A program made the position numbers and the translations under genes. 64,000 nucleotides of DNA from the NCBI GenBank assembly GCA_021464245.1, contig JADCRB010000069.1, positions 310,001 through 374,000 of the forward strand. The letters run 5' to 3'. Shown here one piece after another: positions 46,109-57,717 of the stretch. Under the pieces are notes generated by a model that worked only from the letters and a program-made list of their open reading frames with translations, had not been told where the DNA came from and did not search any database. This stretch comes from Carallia brachiata. Its lineage: Eukaryota > Streptophyta > Magnoliopsida > Malpighiales > Rhizophoraceae. The first letter of the stretch is position 1. Every line of letters starts with the position of its first letter.

Positions 46109-48405
46109 CTACACGAATTGGTTTCCGTATATTTTATGTTGGGCACTTCAGTATTGTATTTCCAGAATAATTTATTGTTTCTTCTATAATTGAAAACCCA
46201 AAAAAAAAAAAAAAAGGGTAGAACCAGTTGCAGACTTATATCGTTATTGGCTATAGCCCAATGAATGATGATTGGGCAATCTAGCTAATTTGTAATGCAA
46301 TCCGTTAAGCTGAATGAATTTAGTGGGGGTAAAATTTTTCCCTCTATCACATCCAAATGTTTTACTCTTTTTTCTTTTTATTTTCTTTTGTTGGTCTTGA
46401 AAGGAGGGGTTAGAGCTTCATGGAGGGGAGGCGGTGCTCAAACTTCGAGTCCTCCCTAATTATTTGCTTTGCTCCAATTCAAATACTAAAAAAATATATG
46501 TGAGTAATTTGGCAACGGGGTCCAAATAGAAAGGGGAAGGTAAATTCGCCCATATTCTTGCGGCTTACAAGCAGCAAAGAGACAATCTCCATATCCGTAC
46601 GGATGAGCAGCAGCAAGGTGACCTGAGGCCATATCCGACCGGCTAAGCAGCAACAAGCAAGCCTTTTTCAAATTCATTTTGTTTGGTACGAACCAGGCCC
46701 ATAAAGTATATCCGGCAACTTTTCTTGGTCCACAGTAGCATTATGGGGATGGGAAAAAGTGAACTGAGAGGGTCGGGCTGTGGGCGTCATCTTTGTTGGG
46801 TTTTTTGTTTGAAATATATATAATGTGTGAGCAAATAGGGTAGAATATGAAAATGACACTTTAAGGTAATAGTTTAATCATAAGTTAACGTGTTGTTACG
46901 TTTGTGACTTAACTTTAAATTTCTGTGTCTATACTCTTTATTGACAAATGACTGAATGGCTATTAAGATAGTTAAAAATTATAACACGGCAATAAATTTC
47001 AGATTCGATAATAATCATGCTTTCTTGTAGTAGAGTCACATTCAATTGTACTAGTACTTAAGTCGAGGGTCTGCTCCTTTGAAGGTAATTGAATGAGATA
47101 GTCTCAAATAGAAGTTATTTCGATTTTATTCCGCAAATCAGATAACTGATATATTTATAATAAATTTTTTTTTGTTAAAAAATAAAAAAATATAAATTAG
47201 ACATAATAAAATGTGCAATCAGTATTGGTTGCACAATGTATGAATCTTTGTTGTACCCTTACTTTTTGTATAGTTTTGTTAAAAAAAAGTTTGAATAAAA
47301 ACCAAAAAAAAGGTTTTTGCACGGTCAAGCTAGTGGTCCCCTCTCCTCTCCGTCCATCTATCCCAGTCCATGAATTAAACCTTTTTAATGAATGCCTGCT
47401 TCACTCACTAATTTACTCTTGACTACGGGAGAAAGGGCAATTTTCAGGATTTCCATTTTTTTAAAATTTCGTAAATTTAAGACCACCTGGGAATACCAGC
47501 AGAGGACATAATCATGCGGACACACAGTCGTTGTGACACCATCTCCTGCACCAAAACTTGGCGTTGCACCCAGTCTACCAAACTCAAAGAAACTTCTGGT
47601 CATGTTCAACCTGGCTATGTGGGACCCCAATCCTCTCAACTTTCAAGTATGTCAGCGATCGGCGTCAAATAGCACGGTGATTGCATATCAAAAAAGAGGC
47701 CTCTTGATTAATAACAAGTTACAAGCTTCAGAGACTTTCTGAAGAGGACGCTCGGAATACCAATGTATACATGTGATGGGAAGTTTTGCGTATATCTCGG
47801 GAAAACCGGCTATTTAAGGATAATAGAATTTTATTAGATGTAAAGTCTAAGACAGAGCGTGTTAAATAAGTTTCAACTTGTCCACATTCAGCGCACAATT
47901 TTGATAAAATCGACGGCCGTGTACTATGTTGCGTGGACTATCCAATCGGGAAAAAAAAAAAAGAGAGAAGACGTCACGCCAATGTCATGATGATGCAAAA
48001 AAAAAAACATGTATATAATATTCTTGGTCCATTAATAATGTTCAATTAGATTGGGAGCCAACGTGTCATGTTAACAAAATTGACAGAAGAACTAAAAAAA
48101 AATAAAAATGTAAGGGTGGACGCATAATTGAACAAAAGAAAAATGAACATACATTTATTGAAATGACAGATGGATTTTTGGGTTTTTGATAAATATTATT
48201 TCCATGTCTAATTTTCACCGTATTTATATAAGATACATGCAAAAAAAAAAAAAAAAAGGAATTGCCTCAGCCTTCCTCTCTGTCTCTTTATTTATTTATT
48301 TATTGTTTCGCTTAGCCATTTTACTCCATGGCCAACAATTGATTGTACACTGCATCAAAGCCCGTTCAAATCTTACCGTGCGAACATAGGGAACACCGAT
48401 CCTAA

Positions 48406-48763
48406 CTCTATATTTATATTTAGTGTGCAAGAAAAAATTAAAAAAAAAAGAAAAATATAATTATTATTATTTATTTTTTTTTCATTTTTTACCCCACTTT
48501 AAACAGTTTCATTTTTTTCTATTTTTTCTCTCACAAATTACAATTTAATTTTTCTTTTACTATACTTTATTTCTCTCACCTTTTTCTACCACTTCAAATA
48601 ATTTTATTTTCTCTCAATTTTTTCTCTCACAAATTACTATTCACCTTTTTTTTCATCTTTTTCTTTTTCTCTCAATTTTCTCTATCACTTTAAAAAATTT
48701 TATTTTCTCTACACATTTTTTTTTCTTCCTTTCCTCTCATTTGTTCGCATTCCAAACACACTT
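48406..48763. repeat. MITE insertion specific to duplication copy A
   Basis: T-rich element with the same internal words as 37284-37654 (AATAATTTTATTTTCTCTC, TCTCACAAATTACTATT) and right end TTCCAAACACACTT. Copy B has an empty site: its flanks join directly at about 53105-53110 (GACCTTAAATGGAAG), so the insertion is younger than the duplication. Confidence 0.75.
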
Positions 48764-49301
48764 CAAATGCAAGTGGAACGAACTCTTACGCGGCCGTGCG
48801 CCAGTATAGAGCTCTACGTGGGGCCGAGTAGTGGCATTTGGTATTAGAAGCTGAAATGGGCAGTCAAATTGGATTGCACATGTACACACAGAAATACAGT
48901 TTCCCCATGTCATTATCTACTTTGTTTCCTTATTTTTGAGCAGTAAATGAAGTTGTTGTTGATTGTTGAGCAAGGCCAAAAAGCCATGGATAATAAGGGT
49001 CCGGATAAATGTTCGGAAGATTTTTACTTAATAAGTCTTATTTTTTTAACTACATTAATAAAATATAAAATAAAAATTATTTTAAATAATAGTAATATAG
49101 TTATAAAAAGATAAAAACTCAATTTCACAATCGAGAAAAAAATCAGATAATTTTTTTTTTTTTCTTCAGTAATTTGTCTCATTAAAAAAAAAAGAGACTC
49201 AAACCAAAAGGGGTCCCCATTTTCTCAACTTTTGAGAGATCGCAAAGCTGGTCCACCCCTTGAAATTCTGCAAACCCACTGCTCTTGTTTAAAGAAGGAA
49301 T

Positions 49302-49325
49302 ATTCTCTCTCTCTCTCTCTCTCTC
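49302..49325. repeat. (CT)n microsatellite, copy A
   Basis: (CT)12 lies upstream of the MIR171 hairpin. The counterpart in copy B (53651-53682) is longer. CT runs near transcript starts are common in plant genes. Confidence 0.85.
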
Positions 49326-49473
49326 AGCTCTGGAAGTGGGGCTACATATATATGAAGCTTGGAGCCTTGAAGTAAACCTCAAGAAGTTTAACGTTCTCTC
49401 ATGGATAGATGAAGCAAAACAACTAAATCCGGAGGAGAGGGGGGGGGGGGGGGAGAAGGGTAAGTACTGTAAA

Positions 49474-49580
49474 TGGCTGGTGAAGGTATTGGCGTGTCTC
49501 AATCTAAATACGTGGTTAGATGGTGTATATTAGCCTTGTAATTTGATTGAGCCGCGTCAATATCTCCTTTTGCACCTCTT
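49474..49580 (+). ncRNA. MIR171: MIR171 precursor, copy A
   Basis: The 3' arm holds the miR171 family core TTGAGCCGCGTCAATATC, with the 21-nt product at 49547-49567 (or, in the other register beginning TGATTGAG, 49544-49564). The 5' arm GGTATTGGCGTGTCTCAATC at 49485-49504 pairs with it along 20 positions with three G:U wobbles and one mismatch, and pairing continues outward (GGTG with CACC). The loop is about 40 nt. This is a canonical plant pre-miRNA with the mature strand on the 3' arm. miR171 cleaves mRNAs of GRAS-domain HAM/SCL6 factors in shoot meristem maintenance. The whole arm region is repeated at 53818-53924 with identical mature and star arms. Confidence 0.95.
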
Positions 49581-50036
49581 ATCTCCTGCTGTTTTCCCTA
49601 TCCTGACCGACAATTTTCGGCATGTAATTCAATCTCTCCTGCTGCACTTTCTTTATATGCATGTGATCCCTTTGGTCTTCTCCAAGTCTAGATATATAGT
49701 TGATTTTTTTATTGTAGGTCAGCGTACACATGCATCATGTGTTAATAATAACCTAAAGCTGGTTTAATTTTGGAGATCCGGTGACGGTTAAAGTTAGAAT
49801 TACAAATACATATGGCCAACTTCCAAAAGAGTCGTTTAAGAAATCAAGCGGCAATTGATTTTTTTTTTTTTTTTTTTTGGTCCATTGGAACTGCTAGTGC
49901 AATAGTAACAGAAGGGAGGGTTGGAACCCAAATTTTGCGGATGATAACTATCACTCCCAACCACTTGCCAATCCACCGCAGAGTATATATTGATCATACT
50001 ATGGAAGCTTATGTCTTTTTTCAATTTTTGTTTCAG

Positions 50037-50217
50037 CATTAGGCTTGTCCTTCACCACCAAATATCAGAAAGTGATGTTCAATACGCGTTATCATGCTTT
50101 CAGGTAACCTTTTCACATTGAGCTCAATCTTGCGCTATTATTCGGAACTTATAATTTGCTTCATTTTGAACATTGCAGCAAGCTTGGGGTGGCATTCATG
50201 CTGAAAATGGGAACTAG
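50037..50217 (+). pseudogene. Duplicated THA1 terminal exons 8' and 9'
   Basis: Exon 8' (50037-50103, 67 bp) and exon 9' (50179-50217, 39 bp) have exactly the lengths, phases, splice acceptors (TTTCAG, TTGCAG), donor (CAG|GTAACC) and TAG stop of the real exons. In exon 8' four of five base changes are silent; the fifth changes Asp to Glu. Exon 9' has two residue changes (Leu to Trp, Ala to Ile). There is no copy of exons 1-7, so on its own it is a fragment. It could be reached only by splicing from THA1 exon 7, 4.6 kb upstream. Treated as a pseudogene fragment; use as an alternative end cannot be excluded. Confidence 0.8.
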
Positions 50218-51034
50218 CTACACGAATTGGTTTCCGTATATTTTCTGTTGGGCACTTCATTATCGTATTCCAAGAATAAATTATTGTTCCCTTTGTAATT
50301 AAAAACCCCAAAAAAATGGGGTGGAACCAGTGGAAAACTTATCTCGTTATTGGCAATACCGAGTCCTCCCTAATTCTTTCGTTCTTTTTTTTTTTTTTAA
50401 ACATAGAAAAAGAGTGTATCATTGGTTTTCATACTTGTAATTGAAGGCGAGAATCACTCATTACTAACTTTATTTAATCACTTTCTATAAGGTGAATCTA
50501 TTCTCTGAGCACTGGTAGGTCTTAAAGAGCCTCCAGTAAGTAGATCAGTATTAACGAGACTAAAATTAATACTGTGCATACACAATTAAATTAACAATTA
50601 AAGGAAAACATTATTATTGAAATACGATCATTAAAATTTAAATTAAAATCGAAGGTATAAGAAGTATGTCAATTTATTATCACGGTTGGCATGGAGCGTA
50701 AGTCCTCGCTAATTATAATTCTTTACTTTATTCAAATCCAAATACTAAAAACGTAAGTGGGAATAATTGGTGACAGATTTCGGTCCAAATAGAAAGTGCG
50801 AGGTAACTTCAGGCCCATATCCTTGCGGCTTATGAGCTGCAAAGTGGCAAGGTCCATATCCGTGCGGATAAGCAGCAGCAACGTGACTTAAGGCCATATC
50901 CTACCGGCTAAGCAGTAACGAGGAAGCCTTTTTCAAATGCTTTATTTTTGGTCCGAACCTGGCCCATAAAGTATATCAGGCAACTTTTGTTGGTCCATAG
51001 TAGTATTATGGGAATGGGAAAAGTGAACTGAGCC

Positions 51035-51449
51035 TTTCGCTGCTGAACTTTGGGGTATATAGTTGGATATTGCTTGAAATTTTGGCTTCAGGCGAGTTTG
51101 GTTGGAGGTGGATTCTCTCTTAGCCTTAAGCAGCATTGAGAAGGGCGTTCCAAGTACTCACCCTCAGGTGAACCTCATTAAAAGCTGTTAGGACCTGCTT
51201 GTACGGGACTGGTCTGTGAGGGTCACACACGTGTATAGGGAAGGCAATAGCTTGGCCGACTGGATGGCCAATTATGCCTTTAACTTGCCTCTAGGAGTTC
51301 ACATATTTAATAACCCTCTGCCTAGTGTGACACCCATCCTTCAGCAGAACCTTCATGGGGTTGCTTGGCCCCGACTGATGGCTTCTTAGACGTACCATCA
51401 TCCCACTTGTTGTAATAGGCTATGCCTTCCCTCTAGACCGAAAAAAACA
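51035..51449 (+). mobile_element. 5'-truncated LINE 3' end with ~16-bp TSD, inserted in copy B
   Basis: It is flanked by AAAAGTGAACTGAGCC (51019-51034) and AAAAGTGGACTGAGCC (51450-51465), one mismatch. Inside, frame reads the end of an L1-type ORF2 RNase H domain (RDWSVRVTHVYREGNSLADW ending WPRLMAS with TAG), then a short 3' UTR and A-rich tail. An upstream in-frame TAG shows decay. Copy A lacks the insert and has a continuous GTGAACTGAGAGGG, so insertion followed the segmental duplication. Confidence 0.88.
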
Positions 51450-52199
51450 AAAAGTGGACTGAGCCTACCCAAATGGAAAAGTGAACTGAGAGGGACGGGG
51501 CGTGGGACTCACATCTTTATTGGGTGTTTTTTTATTTTTATTTTATTAAAAGATTTGTTGAAAGTATTTTTTTTGATAATTTTTTTTATTTTAAAATTTA
51601 AATTCAAAATTTTTAAAATAAAAAATTTGAGTTATATGAATGTAAAAAAAAAAAAAAAACTGAAATTCCATCCGTACGGAATAAAATGTCTTTATTGAAC
51701 TAAGTCTATTTAAAAGACTTTATTGAATTTTTTTTGAGACATGATAAAAAGTATAATTAGTTATTAAAAATTGTTGGTTGCACAATGTATGAATTTTTAT
51801 TGTACATCTTACTTTACTTGTTTTTATATTTTTGTAAAAAAAAATTGTTCGAATAAAAACAGAAGATAAAAAAAACACGGTTTTGCACGCGAAGACTAGC
51901 GGCACCCTATCCTTTCCATCCAGCTGTCCCTGGTCAATGTAATTGGACCTTTTTAATTACGAAAAAAATAAGTGGACGGGGTGGGGCCCACGAATTAAAA
52001 AAATATTTAGCCCCTCTATTTTATAGGTCAACAAACAGAAAAACAAAAAAAACAAAAAAAAAAAAGAAAAGTTTTGTGTCTTGAAATCCCGTCCCTGTAA
52101 CCAGCCCCTTTTAATTATTGCTTTACTTACTAATTTACTCTTGACCACAGGAGAAAGAGCAATTTTCAGGTTTTCGATTTTTTAAAATTTTCGCAAATT

Positions 52200-52560
52200 T
52201 AAGTCCACTTGGGACATAATTATGTGGACATACAGTCGTTGTGACACCATCTCCTGCACCAAAACTTGGTGCTGCGCCTGATCCACCGGACTCAAAGAAA
52301 CTTCTGGTCAATTTCAACCTGGCAAAGTGGGACCTTGGCCCTGTCAAGTTTACCAACGATTGGTGTCAATAGTGATTGCATATAAAAAAAAGGGCCACTT
52401 GATTAATTACACAAGTTACAAGATTGAGAGCACTCTTAAGAGGAAGCTTGGGATACCAATATATTCATGTGATGGGAAGTTTTGCATGTTTCCTGGGAAA
52501 ACCGGTTATTTTGAGGATATTACAATTTCATTAGATTGAGAGAGCTTAAGAGAGAGTATG
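52200..52560 (+). other. Coding-like block of unknown origin, conserved with 47490-47850
   Basis: A base-balanced stretch shared by both duplication copies. In copy B plus-strand frames read KLLVNFNLAKWD and, in another frame, KLGIPIYSCDGKFCMFPGKT. Copy A gives the same words with stops in different places. It behaves like a decayed exon but I do not recognise the family. No start, splice structure or function is claimed. Confidence 0.35.
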
Positions 52561-53649
52561 TTAAAAAAGTTTCAACTTGTCCACAGGAGTGCACAATTTT
52601 GATGAATCGACCGACCGTCTACTGAATGTCTAGCCCTATGTTGCGTGGACTATCCAATTGGAAAAAAAGAAAAAGACATCATGCCAATGTCATGATGATA
52701 TATGCAAAGAAAAAAAAAACACGTCGTATATAATGTTCAATTAGATTGGGAGCCAACGTGTCACGTTAATAAAATTAACAGAAGAACTTTTTTGTTAAAA
52801 AAAGCAAGGTTGGACGATTAATTGAACAAAAGAATAATAAAATTACGTTTATTGAAATGACATACTGTTTTTAGGTTTTTAATAAATATTATTTCCACGT
52901 TTTTCACCATATTATACAGGACATACAAAAAACAAAAAAAAAAAAAAAAGAGTTGCCTTAGCCTCTCTCTCTCTCTCTGTTTTTTTTTTCTTTTTTGTTT
53001 TCGCTTAGCCGTTTTACTCCATGGCCAGCAATTGATTATATACCGTATGAAAGCCCCAATTCCTGTTCAAATCTTATCGTGGGAACATAGAGAAGACCGA
53101 CCTTAAATGGAAGTAGAACGAACTCCTACGTGGCCGTGCGCCAGTAAAGAGCCCTGCGTGGAGCCGAGTGGTGGCATTTGGCATTAGAAGCTGGAATGGG
53201 CAGTCCATTTGGATTACGCATGCACACACAAAAGTACAGTTTCCCCATGTCATTATCTACTTTGTTTCCTTAATTTTGAAAATTTTGAGCAGCAATGACG
53301 TTGAGGTTAAGCAAGGCCAAAAAGCCATTAATAACAGGAAAAAAAAAAAAGACGTGAGCATAAAATAGTAAGTATAAAATTAATATGTAAAAATTAAAAT
53401 TATTTAATTATAAAAAATATATTAAATTTAAAAAATATTATTAAATTAATTATATATTTTTTAATTATATTTTGTGTGTGCAACGGTGCTTTTATTAATA
53501 ATAATAATAATAAGTAGTCTGTCTCACTGGGGAAAAAAAGGCAGACTCAAACAAAAGGGGTCCTAGTTTCTAAACTTTTGAGAGATCGCAAAGCTGGTCC
53601 ACCCCTTGAAATTCTGCAAACCCACTGCTCTTGTTTAAAGAAGGAATAT

Positions 53650-53650
<1 letters not shown>

Positions 53651-53682
<32 letters not shown>
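53651..53682. repeat. (CT)16 microsatellite, copy B
   Basis: Perfect CT run at the same place upstream of MIR171 as in copy A, about four units longer. Confidence 0.85.
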
Positions 53683-53687
<5 letters not shown>

Positions 53688-53817
53688 AAAGTGGGCTACA
53701 TATAATATGGAGCTTGAAGCCTTGAAGTAAAACCTAAGAAGTCGCAGGTCCTCACATGGGTGAGATAGAGGAAAACAACTAAATCCGGAGATGGGGGGAG
53801 AAGGGGTAAACTGTAAA

Positions 53818-53924
53818 TGGCTGGTGAAGGTATTGGCGTGTCTCAATCTAAATGCGGGGTTAGATGATGTATATTAGCCTTGTAATTTGATTGAGCCGCG
53901 TCAATATCTCCTTTTGCACCTCTT
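53818..53924 (+). ncRNA. MIR171: MIR171 precursor, copy B
   Basis: Mature miR171 region (core TTGAGCCGCGTCAATATC) at 53891-53911 on the 3' arm and star arm GGTATTGGCGTGTCTCAATC at 53829-53848. Both are identical to copy A, while the loop differs at several bases (for example AATGCGGGGTTAGATGATG here versus AATACGTGGTTAGATGGTG). Conservation of the stem with change in the loop indicates that both hairpins have remained under selection, or that divergence is modest. Upstream blocks 53109-53340 and 53540-53700 match copy A and may carry its promoter. Expression cannot be judged from sequence. Confidence 0.94.
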
Positions 53925-55864
53925 ATCTCCTGCTGTTTTCCTCATCCTGAGCCGACAATTCTCGGTATGCAATTCAGTCTCTCCTACTGCTCTTTCTTTA
54001 TATGCATGTGAACCCTTTGGTCTACTCCAAGTCTATATATATAGTTGATTTTTAGATTGTAGATCAGCGGACACATCCATCGTGTGCAACTGTACACAAC
54101 CAATCATATGCTCTAATAATAACCTAAAGCTGATTTAATTTTGGAGATCCGGTGACGGCCAAAGCTAGAATTACAAATACATGTGGCCAATTTCCATAAG
54201 AGTCGTTTAAGAAATCGAGCAACAATTGATTACTTACGCATGCCCTTCCATACTGACACTCCAGAATTTGGTGGGCATAAGGCTAAAACTCAAACCTCCT
54301 CTTAGGGTTTTAGCTTTTTATTTTTAATTTTATTTTTTTTGGGTTTAAGGACTAGATATCAAACTTTTTATTTAAAATTAAAGTTTAGGTGATTCTACTA
54401 CTAAAATTTATAATTTATAATTAGTGGTGGGTTTCTGTCAATTTTTGGGATATTCCTAATGTGTCTAGAAGGGTGCTTGTGTTTGTGTGTGCACACGTAT
54501 CGTATAAGATGGAGAGAAGGAAAGATCGAGAGATTCCATGGTTTAACAATTACAAATTGGAAAGGGTATGACCAGATATTAGGCATGAGATGGGTTATCT
54601 GCAGGTCTGCTATTAGGCATAAGATGGGAATAACATTATTGAACTTATTATAGACCAAATGCATAACATGTAAATCTTATTATTTTTCAGTAACCCTTTC
54701 CCCGGCCAATGAGTCATGAATTTGAATTAATTGTCAGAACGTAAACAAAACCTTGTGACTTGTGAATTTGATATACGATTGATTGTTGAATCTTGCACGC
54801 CTTGCACATATAATTAAGCAAAAAACAATTGCATCTTGCCCCACAAGACCCCATGGCTAGCTGGAGCAACGAAATAGACAATTAATGTTACGTATAAAAG
54901 ATGTTTGTGTAGTCTTCAAAGTACAAATAATTCCAATGTACCAAAACAATTATATAATACATATAATATCATAGCTTATATAATTATATAGAAATTTATT
55001 TGGTCAATACAAACTATATATTCATTAGCTATAAATGTAGATATCCTATTCCTATGCATGTCTGAGCCCCATCATAAATAATGTTTGTGTGGGTACGTAC
55101 CTTTCAATTAGTAGCATGTGGAATTCAATGTTCCACGTTTTGTATTACCAATTACACTTTCCTTAGATGTTATCGCCTATTGTATTGGGGCACATGCGTA
55201 TAACTCTATGTGAAATTGGTTTCTCCAACATCTATAGAAACTCTCCCTTCACTACGACCCCAGTTCGAATTTTTGCATTTGTCCTTTCATTTCCAATGAA
55301 GCTATGAGTTACAAATTGACAAATTGTGGATTATAAATTCCTTAACACCAACTTGAGGGAAGTCTATTGAACCTAACATTATGGATTTCACTTACAAGAA
55401 TTGGTTAAACAAATATAATAACCAATAACTTTCAGTCTTAATTTATAAGTATGATTACCGAGTCAATAATGTACTTTTTTTTTCTGTTAAACAAAGAAAC
55501 ATCTATCGAAAGTCCAAAAGAAAATAGAGGTAGCAAGTAAAAAAAAAAGGTAAATCAATGGCAAAACGTTAGAGAGGGGGTGAGAGAGAGAGAGAGAGAG
55601 AGATCTAAGAGGAAAATTGAAGGAATCGTCCATGTCCGTTGTCCATACTCGACAGCCTGCGATGCGAAGGTGGCTGGCGAGCTGGCGCAGCGGGAACCAT
55701 AACTGCAACTTAAGTGGGTCCTACTACTCTTTCCTTTCAATGGGATTTGCATAAAATTCGATTCCCTTCTCTAGCAGTCTCTGCCAACAACCATGCCAGG
55801 AATGAAGTACCAATCTTGTTAAATTATTATATGATGTTTCTCCCACGACTCTTGTTTCTTTTGC

Positions 55865-55895
55865 AAAGAAAAAGGGCTAAGAAAAAGAAATTGTA

Positions 55896-55926
<31 letters not shown>

Positions 55927-56222
55927 TAATTTTTTACATTATTTTAAATAATTTTATTTTCTCACTATTTTTTTTTTCATAAATTAGTATTTATTTTTTC
56001 TTTTATCATATTTTCTTTCTCTTAACTTTTTATACCACTCTAAATAATTTTATTTTCTTCACCATTTTTTCTATTACAAATTATTATTCTTCTTTTGTTT
56101 TACCATACTTATTTTTTCTTAATTTTCTCCCCCCTACTCTAAATAACTTTATTTTATCTTCACTTTCTTTCTCTTTTCTCTCCTTTCCTCACCATTCCTC
56201 CCACTCCAAACACACCGAACAA
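55865..56222. repeat. MITE, GTTTG...CCAAACAC family, copy 3
   Basis: Same T-rich interior words as 37284-37654 (AAATAATTTTATTTTCT, CACTCTAAATAA) and right end CTCCAAACACACC. The left end runs into (TA)n and is less clear. Confidence 0.55.
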
Positions 56223-56857
56223 GTAGGCCATATAGTATGCAGATAAGCTTTGACATTTATTTTGTCAAGAGTAAGATGTATATATATATATTTTTTTAAT
56301 TTAATATATTTTCAATAGATCACCCAAATACACCTGCAGTGTGCACATGTTGTTGCCTATATTTTACCTTTTGGCAATAGAACAGACAAAGTAATAATCA
56401 GGTAACCGTCACTTTTAACTGAATTATCAAGGACCCTACCTACTTCTGCTGAGTTTGAATCAACAACAGATAATTGACAGAGAAATTCTTTGTTTCTTTT
56501 TGTAAGAAAGTTAGCTTATTGAAAAAAATAAAAACAATCTATCATACTTATTCAAAAAAACATTTTACAAAAAAGATCGTGATACCCATTTGTGTCTCGT
56601 CTCTATCTCCCAATGTGTAATTGGACTTTTCAACGAAAGGATTACTGTAGACATAAAAGTGAGAGATTCAAATAAGCACTTATAATTTTTTTTATACTAC
56701 ATACAAGGCATTTTATACATCATACAAAATATTAATGTAATATAAAATATTATTTTTTCTTTGAATAAGGTCATAATCCGTAGATATGTAGAGGAATGGA
56801 AAAATTGATAAGATCTGGGATTTGATCGTAATATATAACAACTAATTGAGGTATACT

Positions 56858-57118
56858 AATGTTATGTTTAGATAGTTAAAAGTTGTGAGAAAGAAAATTG
56901 TGAGAAAATAAAGTTATTTAAATTGATGAGAAAGTTGTGAGAAAAAAATAAATAGTAATTAGTGGGAGAAAAAGTAAAAGTTTGTTATTTAAATTAATAA
57001 AAAAGTTGTAAAAAAAATAAAAATTATGAAAAAATAGTACAGTAATGATAATATTTTTTTAATTAAAAATTTTCAATTATTTTTTTTCTTATTAAATTCT
57101 CTCAAACCAAACACACCA
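56858..57118. repeat. MITE-family copy in reverse orientation
   Basis: Starts ATGTTTAGATAGTT, contains GTGAGAAAATAAAGTTATTTAAA and AAATAGTAATTAGTGGGAG (complements of the family words) and ends TCAAACCAAACACACC. Shorter and more degenerate than the other copies. Confidence 0.5.
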
Positions 57119-57224
57119 TAATTGATTTGTAGTATAAAATATGTATTTATATATAATATAAAGGTCAATTGTGTCTACTTGAGCCCATCCGTCAATCTAC
57201 TATTGAATTTTTTAGGTCAATAAC

Positions 57225-57717
57225 TAGAGGTGTTAAAAAGTTACCCGACCCGATAACCCGTTTGAATCCATCCGAAAAAATTGGGTCAGGAACCCGATTT
57301 TTCAACCCGAAAATGACCCGAAAATTTTGGATTGGATCCGGGTCACCCGTTGGGTTAAGAAAAAGACAAAATAGTGAAATTTTTTTTGACTTTTACCTTT
57401 GATTTATCTTTTTTAAATATTAATTAGTACTATTTTCGTAAAATATAGATATATATGACGCAAAAATTAAATTTAAACGTTTAATTCATTATAGAAATGA
57501 GTTTTAAATTTAATTGAAATGTTTTATTTTAGTAAAAAATGACTTAAAAAAATAATGGTTCAGTGCGAATTCGACCCGAATCCAACCCGAATCTGAAACG
57601 ACCCAACCTGAACTCGAACCGAATGTAACGTGACCTGAAAATAACCCAACCGAGAATGACCCGAACCCAAAACGACCCAACCCGAACCCAATCCAACCCG
57701 ACTTTTTGACACCTCTA
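57225..57717. mobile_element. Non-autonomous hAT element with 8-bp TSD
   Basis: Terminal inverted repeats TAGAGGTGTTAAAAAGT / TAGAGGTGTCAAAAAGT (right end on the other strand) are bounded by a perfect 8-bp duplication TCAATAAC at 57217-57224 and 57718-57725. Both subterminal zones are packed with ACCCGA/ACCCAACCCG words; the centre is AT-rich with no transposase. The 8-bp TSD and TAG-type ends fit the hAT superfamily. Confidence 0.88.

Larger units (their letters stand above)
46109..49473. other. Region between THA1 and MIR171 (copy A), no supported protein gene
   Basis: THA1 3' UTR, then non-coding or strongly decayed DNA. The block 47480-47850 is base-balanced and conserved in copy B; it could be a relic of a coding segment, but frames are broken. 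48771-49010 and 49180-49330 are well conserved between the copies and probably form the MIR171 promoter and transcript 5' part. Confidence 0.55.
45871..49870. repeat. Tandem segmental duplication, copy A
   Basis: It begins GAGTATATATTGATCATACTATGG (45871), repeated at 49981. It ends near AGTCGTTTAAGAAATC (about 49831-49860), matched at 54200-54231. Matching blocks in the same order: 45871-46290, 46430-46850, 47160-47450, 47480-48080, 48100-48405, 48771-49010 and 49180-49860. It contains THA1 exons 8-9, a MITE missing from copy B, and a MIR171 hairpin. Confidence 0.88.
49981..54231. repeat. Tandem segmental duplication, copy B
   Basis: Same order of blocks as copy A, about 260 bp longer net. 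It contains a truncated LINE (51035-51449) absent from copy A and lacks the copy A MITE. It carries THA1 exons 8'-9' and the second MIR171 hairpin. The junction segment 49871-49980 between the copies is unique. Copies are clearly related by eye with many substitutions and small indels, so the duplication is not recent. Confidence 0.88.
54232..57216. other. Intergenic, no gene seen
   Basis: AT-rich DNA with a GA-run at about 55580-55603 and two MITE-family copies (55865-56222 and, in reverse orientation, about 56858-57118). Small frames at 54401-54664 and 55487-55752 have no recognisable features. Confidence 0.6.

Noticed and set aside
49182..49502. 106-codon minus-strand frame, with a similar frame at 53547-53846 in copy B
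   Set aside because: It spans the CT microsatellite and the MIR171 5' arm. The two copies are frame-shifted relative to each other, so the conservation is better explained by the non-coding primary transcript.
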